A stretch of DNA of 14,002 nt from FEN-1297 sp964498065 (lineage in GTDB: Bacteria > Bacteroidota > Ignavibacteria > Ignavibacteriales > Ignavibacteriaceae). The DNA lies in the NCBI GenBank assembly GCA_964498065.1, contig CAZCFZ010000096.1, forward strand, positions 1 to 14,002, written 5' to 3'. A program made the position numbers and the translations under genes. Under the pieces are notes generated by a model, which had not been told where the DNA came from, did not search any database, and saw only the letters and a program-made list of their open reading frames with translations. This document shows, in pieces, positions 7,804 through 14,002 of this stretch (position 1 is the first letter of the stretch; the number at the start of each line of letters is the position of its first letter).

Positions 7804-9756
7804 ATGTCTGATAAATTAAATAAAGTGATCTTTATAATTGTCCTTTTTATTTCTACAACTATTTATAGTCAGGTTAGGCTGCCAAAACTTGTAAGCGACG
7901 GAATGGTATTGCAGCGTAATACACATGTAAAAATCTGGGGTTGGGCAGGTAAAGATGAAAAGGTCTATGTACATTTCAAAAATTCGACTTATAATACTGT
8001 TGCTGATGATGAAGGTGATTGGAGTATAGAACTTCCAAAACTAAAGGCCGGCGGTCCGTATGATATGCAGATCGATGCGAGTGATTCAATTACTATTCAC
8101 AATATAATGATTGGAGATGTTTGGATATGTTCGGGTCAATCAAACATGGAACATACAATGGGTTCGTTCAGTTGGGTTTACCCCGATATAATAGCTAATT
8201 CTACAAATAAATATATTAGAGAATTTAACGTTCCCGAAACATATAATTTTATTTCTCCTCAAAAAGATTTTAAAGGCGGCAGTTGGGAAGAAGCAAATCC
8301 TGAAAATGTTCTTAACTGGTCGGCGGTAGCGTATTTCTTCGGTAAGTATATATATGATAAATATAAAATTCCGATCGGATTAATTAATTCAAGTCTCGGC
8401 GGCTCACCAATAGAATCCTGGTTAAGTGCGGATGCCTTAAAGGAATTTCCCAAAGATCTGCATGAAGCTGATATGTTTAAAGATACTACCTTGATTAAAA
8501 AAATAATTGAAGCCGATAATGCACGAATGAATGCATGGTATACCGAATTATGGAAAAAAGATTTGGGCAGTCAGGAACCGCAGCATAAGTGGTATGATCC
8601 TTCATTAAAAACAAGTGATTGGGACTCTATGAATGTTCCCGGCTATTGGGCGCAAGAAACAAAACTTGGATTGATAAATGGTGTAATCTGGTTCAGAAAA
8701 AAAATAGATATCCCTTCATCTTTAATCGGCAAGTCGGGTAAATTAATATTAGGTAGAATAGTAGATGCTGATTCGGCATATATCAATGGTAAATTCGTAG
8801 GCACTACAAGTTATCAATATCCCCGCCGAAGATATGATATTCCTACGGGTCTCTTAAAGGAAGGAGAAAACGTTGTAACTGTCCGAATTATAAGCAACAT
8901 CGGTGAAGGCGGATTCGTGCCGGATAAAGTATATGCAATAGTTGCTGACGGAGATACGCTAAATTTAAAAGGTGAATGGAAATATCGTCTCGGTACCGTA
9001 ATGCCCCCGCTGGAACCACAGACTTTTATAAGATGGAAACCTGAAGGATTGTATAATGCTATGCTGGCGCCTCTTTTAAATTATAAAATGAAAGGTGTTG
9101 TGTGGTATCAAGGAGAATCCAATGCCGACAGGCCGATCGAATACAGAAAACTTTTTCCTGCTTTAATCAGAGATTGGAGAATGCATTGGGATGAAGGTAA
9201 TTTCCCATTCCTTTTTGTTCAATTACCTAATTTTATGGAACCTAAAAGTCAACCTTCGGAAAGTGATTGGGCGTTATTACGTGAATCTCAGCTCGATGCG
9301 CTGAATGTACCAAATACCGGGATGGCTGTAACCATAGACATTGGCGAATGGAATGATATCCATCCGGTAGATAAAAAAGATGTCGGCAAACGTCTTGCAC
9401 TAGCTGCTGAAAAAATTGCTTACGGGGATAATTTAGTTTACTCCGGTCCTATTTATAAATCAATGAAGGTTGAGGGAAACAAGGTAGTAATATCATTTAC
9501 TCATACCGGCAGCGGGTTAATGTTGAAAGGGAAAGGTAAAACGAGCTGTTTTGCTATAGCCGGAAAGGACAAACATTTTATTTGGGCAAAAGTAAAAATT
9601 GAAGATGATAAAATAGTTGTGTGGAATAATAAAATTTCACATCCGGTTGCAGTCCGTTATGCATGGGCTGATGACCCGGTCGGTGCAAAATTATATAATA
9701 AGGAAGGGCTTCCTGCATCACCATTTAGAACTGATGATTGGAATGCCTTGCAGTAA
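7804..9756 (+). CDS. SGNH sialate-O-acetylesterase-like (CE20-like) carbohydrate acetylesterase
   Basis: Likely removes O-acetyl groups from xylan or xylo-oligosaccharides. Residues 1-23 are a signal peptide (VIFIIVLFISTTIYSQ). About 24-105 form an N-terminal beta domain (LVSDGMVLQRN, then WGWAG). The SGNH fold follows in two halves: S113 in CSGQSNME, glycines in SLGGSPIESW near 199-200, N440 in WYQGESN, and D518/H520 in WNDIHP. Between the halves, about 260-400, sits an inserted beta-sandwich resembling a GH2 sugar-binding domain (DWDSMNVPGYW, GVIWFRKKIDIP, DADSAYINGKFVG), the arrangement known for CE20 esterases. The last part, about 540-650, is another beta domain. There is no T9SS tail, so it is probably periplasmic. 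A good AGGAG at 7790-7794 precedes the ATG by 9 bases. The catalytic set is complete; the acetylated sugar it prefers is inferred from context only. Confidence 0.9.
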   Translation: MSDKLNKVIFIIVLFISTTIYSQVRLPKLVSDGMVLQRNTHVKIWGWAGKDEKVYVHFKNSTYNTVADDEGDWSIELPKLKAGGPYDMQIDASDSITIHNIMIGDVWICSGQSNMEHTMGSFSWVYPDIIANSTNKYIREFNVPETYNFISPQKDFKGGSWEEANPENVLNWSAVAYFFGKYIYDKYKIPIGLINSSLGGSPIESWLSADALKEFPKDLHEADMFKDTTLIKKIIEADNARMNAWYTELWKKDLGSQEPQHKWYDPSLKTSDWDSMNVPGYWAQETKLGLINGVIWFRKKIDIPSSLIGKSGKLILGRIVDADSAYINGKFVGTTSYQYPRRRYDIPTGLLKEGENVVTVRIISNIGEGGFVPDKVYAIVADGDTLNLKGEWKYRLGTVMPPLEPQTFIRWKPEGLYNAMLAPLLNYKMKGVVWYQGESNADRPIEYRKLFPALIRDWRMHWDEGNFPFLFVQLPNFMEPKSQPSESDWALLRESQLDALNVPNTGMAVTIDIGEWNDIHPVDKKDVGKRLALAAEKIAYGDNLVYSGPIYKSMKVEGNKVVISFTHTGSGLMLKGKGKTSCFAIAGKDKHFIWAKVKIEDDKIVVWNNKISHPVAVRYAWADDPVGAKLYNKEGLPASPFRTDDWNALQ

Positions 9757-10140
9757 TTTATCGACAATATCTTGATAATTGTAATTATTTGCGTTCAAAT
9801 TTTATATGAATAAAATGCATTAATTATCCATGTAAAGATAACCAATGATGAAATTATCAGGATTATAAAAAATTCAATTATTGAAATCAAAGTGATTAAA
9901 TATTTTGACATAAAATAATTTCTTAGGAAAATAAATTATTAAACAACTGCAATATTTTTGTTTACTAACTAAATACCCTTTTTTATTGGATGTATTTCGT
10001 ATTATTTAAATTTTAACCATTACTATAAGAGCAGTAAGATTGATTTTCCTATAAGCAAATATTAGATTTAATAATTAAATTTATTTGAGGATTTAATATT
10101 TATACAAAATTAGTTACAAAGAAGATAAGGTGAAATATTA
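9757..10140. other. Non-coding spacer between the CE20-like and lacI-type genes
   Basis: This 384-bp very AT-rich stretch has no credible gene. It holds an A/T-only hairpin at 9799-9816 (ATTTTAT, ATGA loop, ATAAAAT), a 13-bp dyad at 9873-9885 (TTCAATTATTGAA), a TTGACA at 9905-9910 without a convincing -10 at normal spacing, and an 8-bp inverted repeat at 9914-9921/9933-9940 (AATAATTT/AAATTATT). A promoter for the regulator is expected here, and a transcript end for the enzyme operon is likely, but no clear GC-rich terminator is visible. AAGG at 10127-10130 serves as the ribosome site of the next gene. Confidence 0.6.
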
Positions 10141-11178
10141 ATGAAAAAGGTGACAATAGTTGATGTTGCCAAGCATGCAGGGGTATCAAAAGGGACTGTG
10201 TCAGCGGTTATAAATGCCAAGAATACTGTTAAACCGGGAACAAGGGACCGCATACTGGATGTAATGAAAGAACTAAATTTCCGTCCGAAAGGGGTAGCGA
10301 GGAATTTGAAAAACGGGAACCAATATAAAAGTATAGGTATAATAATAAAGGATCTCAATTATCCGTTTTATACATCAATAGCCACAGGGGCTAAGCAGTA
10401 TGCAAACAGTAAGGGATATTCGGTTGTGGTTACAAGTTCGGAGAATGACCATGAATGTGAAAAAAAATTCTCAAATCTATTTTCAACAAAAGATATAAAA
10501 GGTACAATTATAGCTCCCATTGTAGAAGGCGCTTCAGAGATAGAACACTTGTTTAAACTTAAAAGGATAAATTATCCTTTCGTATTACTTGAAGATGTAA
10601 AAGGAATACAGGCAAATGTGGTGGCAATAGATAATTCTAAGGCAATAAAGAAAGCTGTAAAATACCTGATAGATAACGGTCATACCAGAATTGTACATTT
10701 TGCCGGACCGCCGCAATCATCTCATACTCAGGAAAGAATAGAAGGATTCCGTCATGCCTTTAGTGAAAGTCCGCTTATTTTTCATAAGAATATGATAATA
10801 TCGGTTGGGTCGGTTTATGAGGAAAGTTTTGAAAAAACAATTGAATATTTTAGAAATAAAAGGCGTGAGGATTATCCGACGGCTATAGTCTGTTTTAATG
10901 ATCAGCAGGCTTTGGGAGTAATGATGGCATTGAAAGAGTTGTGTATTCGTGTACCTGAAGATGTATCAATAATAGGAAATGATGATATCTATTATGCAAA
11001 AATATATCCGGTGCCGTTAACTACCATAAGGGCGCCGCAGCATGAAATCGGAAGAAAAGCAGCCGAGATATTAATCAGGAACATTGAATCAAACAAGATA
11101 CTTCCGGTTGAAAAGGTCGTGCTGGATACGGAATTCATAATAAGGGAATCATCAAGGGTATTGAATAAAATAATTTGA
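10141..11178 (+). CDS. LacI-family transcriptional regulator
   Basis: A sugar-responsive DNA-binding regulator, probably of the xylan genes around it. Residues 4-25 are the LacI helix-turn-helix (TIVDVAKHAGVSKGTVSAVIN), with K17-G18 at the two positions that read the operator in LacI. The hinge helix follows with VARNL (L56, the residue that usually wedges into the operator centre). From about 64 to 340 runs the periplasmic-binding-protein-like effector domain (SIGIIIKDLNYPFY, HFAGPPQSS, VCFNDQQALGVM, IIGNDDIYYAKIYPVPLTTIRAP). The length of 345 aa is typical and all parts are intact. The ATG at 10141 is right because the HTH starts at once, with AAGG about 10 bases upstream. The effector is unknown; a xylose-, arabinose- or glucuronate-containing oligosaccharide would fit. 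A LacI-like dyad lies downstream at 11430-11445, before the receptor gene. Confidence 0.94.
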   Translation: MKKVTIVDVAKHAGVSKGTVSAVINAKNTVKPGTRDRILDVMKELNFRPKGVARNLKNGNQYKSIGIIIKDLNYPFYTSIATGAKQYANSKGYSVVVTSSENDHECEKKFSNLFSTKDIKGTIIAPIVEGASEIEHLFKLKRINYPFVLLEDVKGIQANVVAIDNSKAIKKAVKYLIDNGHTRIVHFAGPPQSSHTQERIEGFRHAFSESPLIFHKNMIISVGSVYEESFEKTIEYFRNKRREDYPTAIVCFNDQQALGVMMALKELCIRVPEDVSIIGNDDIYYAKIYPVPLTTIRAPQHEIGRKAAEILIRNIESNKILPVEKVVLDTEFIIRESSRVLNKII

Positions 11179-11429
11179 TGCTAATTGTTTCTCTCCTGTT
11201 TCCAAATAGTATGTAAAAAACTTGTACCGTAATTATTTTTGGCTTTTATCCGATAGATTAATATTACTATTTTCATCAGGTATAATTATCAATTTGTTGA
11301 GATTAAATTTTTCATCGAGCAACGTATATCTTAAGGTTATATACTACCCTGGAGGGCGAATCGCGTGAATCATAAATCTAAACTTAAACAAAAATTTTTT
11401 TCTTGCATGTTTGAAATGTTTTTCTTAAT

Positions 11430-11445
11430 ATTGAATCGTTTCAAT
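11430..11445. promoter_or_regulatory. Candidate LacI-family operator
   Basis: ATTGAATCGTTTCAAT is a 16-bp dyad with one mismatched pair (positions 2 of the inner halves) and a central CG step. LacI-family operators are typically even-spaced palindromes with a central CG, into which the hinge leucine inserts. A LacI-type gene ends about 250 bp upstream. The dyad and its centre are seen; assignment to this regulator is inference. Confidence 0.5.
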
Positions 11446-11466
11446 TTATTATTCAATGAATAATAA
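11446..11466. repeat. 21-bp perfect hyphenated palindrome next to the operator-like dyad
   Basis: TTATTATTCA at 11446-11455 and TGAATAATAA at 11457-11466 are exact reverse complements around a single A. The dyad abuts the operator-like element with no gap, and the hexamer TTCAAT occurs in both (11440-11445 and 11452-11457). It may be a second binding site. It ends 5 bp before the candidate -35 at 11472. Confidence 0.5.
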
Positions 11467-11471
11467 TTGCA

Positions 11472-11500
11472 TTGTGCGTAAAACTAAAATTGCATATATA
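11472..11500 (+). promoter_or_regulatory. Weak candidate promoter for the TonB-dependent receptor gene
   Basis: TTGTGC at 11472-11477, a 17-bp spacer and TATATA at 11495-11500 resemble -35/-10 elements. A second pair, TTGTTG and TATAAA at 11517-11545, is about as plausible. In such AT-rich DNA, and with the divergent housekeeping promoters of the Bacteroidota group, this is only a guess. Confidence 0.2.
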
Positions 11501-11746
11501 TACTAAAGTAGAAAGTTTGTTGCTTCTTATATTTAAATTTATAAAATTAAGCAAGTCGATATCCTAAAATTAAAAGATTGGTGTCTGTATAATACTTTTT
11601 TAAAGAAAAGAATATATGAAAGATTAGTATAGAAGTTTGTAAAATAGAAATCATGTATTGCAATAGTATATAATTAACTATTGTTATGATCATGATTATT
11701 TTGATACTAAACAACGTAAAAAATTCTAAATTATTAAATCATTACT

Positions 11747-11755
11747 AGGAGGAGG
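11747..11755 (+). promoter_or_regulatory. Very strong Shine-Dalgarno that fixes the receptor start
   Basis: AGGAGGAGG ends 8 bases before the ATG at 11764. It is the strongest ribosome site in the window and supports that ATG, which is immediately followed by a signal peptide. Confidence 0.85.
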
Positions 11756-11763
11756 CATAAAAC

Positions 11764-14002
11764 ATGACCCTAGATTACTATTTTAGAATAAAATTAACTT
11801 TCCTTCTAATTCCAATTATCTTATTATTTATTCCATCCCTTTCCTATTCACAAGCGAATGCAGGTAATGGTCAGATTAGGGGAGTTGTTACAGATACAAC
11901 TACCGGGAAACCATTATTTGGCGCTAATGTTTGGCTGAAAGGGACAAGTCTTGGGGCTGCTACGGATATGAGCGGTAAATATGTCATCCCTGAAGTTCCA
12001 TCGTCTTCATATACACTTATAGTGCGGTATATAGGTTACAAAGAAAAAACAATACCTGTAACAGTAACATCAAATAGAACTTTGGAACTTAATGTTGCAT
12101 TAATAAGTGAAGCAATTGAAGGCCAGACTGTTACGGTTACTGCCCAGGCATCCGGTCAACGGTCTGCAATAAACCAGCAGCTGACATCAAATACAATAAT
12201 AAACGTAGTATCGGCGGAAAGGATTCATCAATTACCGGATGATAACGCGGCTACGGCGCTCAGCCGTCTGCCCGGGGTTTCCCTTATGAACGGAGACCAG
12301 GTAGTTATCCGCGGGGTCCAGGCTAAATTGAATCAGATTCTGTTAAATGGTATCGAATTACCTTCTACCGATATGAACACGCGTGCAACCGACCTTGGTT
12401 TTATATCATCAAATTTGCTCTCCGGCATTGAAGTTATAAAAGCTCTTACACCGGATATGGATGCAAATGCACTTGGCGGAGTGGTTAATTTAAGATTAAG
12501 GGAAGCTCCATCAGGACTTCATTTTGACGCGCTAGCTCAAGGAAGTTACAATTCGCAAGACCACGTAGCCGATAATTATAAATTTTGGGCAAGCGTTAGT
12601 GATCGTTTCTTTAATGACAAATTGGGCATCTTCCTACAGGGAAATATGGACCGTACTGACGGAGGAAACCAGGTAGCTTCCATTACACCGTCATTTTATG
12701 GGACAGGTAATAATGATTACGGACAGGCTACATACGTAACTACCGCTGCGCAATTTGAATACGACGCAAATATAGTTAAAAACAGCGGCGGCAGTCTTAT
12801 AATGGATTACCGCCTTCCGAATGGTAAAATAGTTTTTCAAAATACGTATGCCGGGGATGTTACAGATCAACTTCAGAATTATATTAACTTTAATTTTAAT
12901 AATACTTCGGTTATATATACACCGAATCGCAGTTTGTATGGAAAGGACTTATGGATTAATGCACTTCAGTTAGAAAATAATTTCGGAAATATCAAATTAA
13001 ATGTAAGCCTGTCTCATTCTGCCACAGAGCAATATACAATTTTCGGATATTCGGCTGGTCTTTACGGCGCTGCATGGAGCGAATTTTATAATCAAACGGG
13101 AACTACTGCTCCATTTGGTTACAATGCTGACGGTACTTCAGTAAGTTATAATACTTTGCCTGCGCAAGAGGGTATGTCGCTTACAAAGGCTCTTGGAGTC
13201 TTTAACAATCTTAACCCGCAAGATCCTGCTGCAGCAACTATAGGAGGCTGGACTCAAAGTATTGCCAACCAGTTTTATCAGCATTTATATAATGCATCGT
13301 TCGATGTATCGGCACCGGTTAACTTTGGTAAGGAAGTCTCTGCTACATTTAAAGCCGGCGGTAAGTATATAAGAACGACACGTGAAAATAATATTGATGA
13401 GGACTTCGCCCATGGCGCGGGGGATTTGTATGTAAATAAGGAAGCAAATGCTTACCTTGGCGGGGTTAGCGAATCCAATCCGGTGAAATTTTCCCAGGTT
13501 ATGAATAATGACTTTAACAGAGGGAAATATTATATGAGTAGCTTTTATGATCTCACTAACGGGGGTTTTAAGTATACATTAGATCGGACTAAATATGATA
13601 CATGGCTGAAACTGTCCGAAAAAGGATGGTCTACCCCCATACAGTATGCGGATAGCTATAAAAATGATTGGAACGGCGCAGAACAATTTTCAGCAGGTTA
13701 TGTAATGGGTACTTTTAATATTGGTCCGCGGTTAACTTTGACCGGCGGTGTCCGCTACGAGAGTTATAATATGCAGTACCATGCCAATGTTACATATGTT
13801 ACTCATACGGTTTTTGGCGACTGTGTCAGCACTGAAGGCGGGTCAATTTCTGTTAACGATTCCGCAAATGTTTTTTATACTCAACTTTATCACCCCAATA
13901 GCATCCCTTACAAAGTATTCAATGTGAACCGGACGGATAACAATCTGTTCCCCGATGTGCTGCTCGATTATAAAGTTAATGATTGGGCAAATGTAAGACT
14001 TG
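11764..14002 (+). CDS. TonB-dependent outer-membrane receptor (3' end outside window)
   Basis: An outer-membrane importer energised through TonB, here probably for xylan oligosaccharides. The frame stays open for 746 codons to the window edge. Residues about 9-31 are a signal peptide (FLLIPIILLFIPSLSYSQ). About 36-118 are a carboxypeptidase-regulatory-like beta domain (GQIRGVVTDTTTGKPLFGANV, ATDMSGKYVIPEV). TVTVTA at 122-127 resembles a TonB box. The plug follows at about 130-250 (LPDDNAATALSRLPGVSL, VVIRGVQAKLNQILLNGIELP, ALGGVVNLRL), then the start of the beta-barrel with many aromatic-rich strands. The plug carries LLNGIELP rather than the V-D-G form seen in SusC proteins, so a SusD partner is not implied. 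The gene follows the LacI gene after 585 bp and probably has its own promoter. Family call is secure; the cargo is inferred from neighbours. Confidence 0.93.
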   Translation, partial: MTLDYYFRIKLTFLLIPIILLFIPSLSYSQANAGNGQIRGVVTDTTTGKPLFGANVWLKGTSLGAATDMSGKYVIPEVPSSSYTLIVRYIGYKEKTIPVTVTSNRTLELNVALISEAIEGQTVTVTAQASGQRSAINQQLTSNTIINVVSAERIHQLPDDNAATALSRLPGVSLMNGDQVVIRGVQAKLNQILLNGIELPSTDMNTRATDLGFISSNLLSGIEVIKALTPDMDANALGGVVNLRLREAPSGLHFDALAQGSYNSQDHVADNYKFWASVSDRFFNDKLGIFLQGNMDRTDGGNQVASITPSFYGTGNNDYGQATYVTTAAQFEYDANIVKNSGGSLIMDYRLPNGKIVFQNTYAGDVTDQLQNYINFNFNNTSVIYTPNRSLYGKDLWINALQLENNFGNIKLNVSLSHSATEQYTIFGYSAGLYGAAWSEFYNQTGTTAPFGYNADGTSVSYNTLPAQEGMSLTKALGVFNNLNPQDPAAATIGGWTQSIANQFYQHLYNASFDVSAPVNFGKEVSATFKAGGKYIRTTRENNIDEDFAHGAGDLYVNKEANAYLGGVSESNPVKFSQVMNNDFNRGKYYMSSFYDLTNGGFKYTLDRTKYDTWLKLSEKGWSTPIQYADSYKNDWNGAEQFSAGYVMGTFNIGPRLTLTGGVRYESYNMQYHANVTYVTHTVFGDCVSTEGGSISVNDSANVFYTQLYHPNSIPYKVFNVNRTDNNLFPDVLLDYKVNDWANVRL

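Larger units (their letters stand above)
11179..11763. other. Non-coding regulatory region before the TonB-dependent receptor
   Basis: A 585-bp AT-rich stretch with no credible gene on either strand. It contains a LacI-operator-like dyad at 11430-11445, a 21-bp dyad at 11446-11466, candidate promoter elements at 11472-11500 and 11517-11545 (TTGTTG, 17 bp, TATAAA), a 7-bp inverted repeat at 11661-11667/11677-11683 (CAATAGT/ACTATTG), and a very strong ribosome site at its end. If transcription starts near 11500-11550, the receptor mRNA has a leader of about 200 bases or more. I see no recognisable riboswitch and no clear terminator for the upstream regulator gene. Confidence 0.6.

Noticed and set aside
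9905..9934. Sigma-70 promoter with TTGACA before the lacI-type gene
   Set aside because: The -35 match is perfect but no acceptable -10 lies 16-18 bp downstream, so it is not listed as a feature.
11764..14002. SusC-type receptor
   Set aside because: The plug lacks the usual SusC V-D-G signature and no SusD gene is visible.

Overview
The window is an AT-rich, entirely plus-strand stretch of a bacterial genome that reads as a xylan-utilisation locus. Two proteins end in a C-terminal type IX secretion (T9SS) sorting domain built on an N-Y-P-N-P-F-N-P-T-T-T-I core, with a terminal K-K-(L/M)-(M/V)-L-L-K. This dialect of the domain is typical of the Ignavibacteria/Melioribacter side of the Bacteroidota/Chlorobi group, so I place the organism there by inference; no rRNA or marker gene is present to confirm it.

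Layout. 1-1824: 3' part of a secreted modular GH10 endo-xylanase (end of one CBM4/9-like module, proline linker, a full CBM4/9-like module, GH10, T9SS domain). 1825-1959: spacer with a 14-bp perfect inverted repeat whose right arm overlaps a Shine-Dalgarno-like GGAGG. 1960-4011: MGH1-like (alpha/alpha)6 glycosidase with a C-terminal discoidin-like domain; substrate unknown. 4034-6322: GH43 beta-xylosidase/arabinofuranosidase with beta-sandwich, CBM6-like and T9SS domains. 6342-7730: CE15-type glucuronoyl esterase. 7804-9756: SGNH/sialate-O-acetylesterase-like (CE20-like) acetyl esterase. 9757-10140: non-coding. 10141-11178: LacI-family regulator. 11179-11763: non-coding, with two abutting dyads, one of them LacI-operator-like. 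11764-14002: 5' part of a TonB-dependent receptor that runs off the window.

How they may work together (inference). GH10 cuts the xylan backbone. GH43 removes xylose or arabinose. CE15 breaks glucuronoyl ester links to lignin. The CE20-like enzyme removes acetyl groups. The MGH1-like protein may remove an unassigned decoration. Oligosaccharides would be imported by the TonB-dependent receptor, whose visible plug lacks the SusC-type signature, and the LacI protein may control one or both transcription units. The first five genes have short gaps (22, 19 and 73 bp, plus one of 135 bp) and probably form one operon. No mobile element, tRNA, rRNA or CRISPR array was seen. The individual families are known. 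The less ordinary points are the MGH1-like enzyme, the intercistronic repeat, the paired dyads before the receptor gene, and the split between T9SS-tagged and untagged enzymes.
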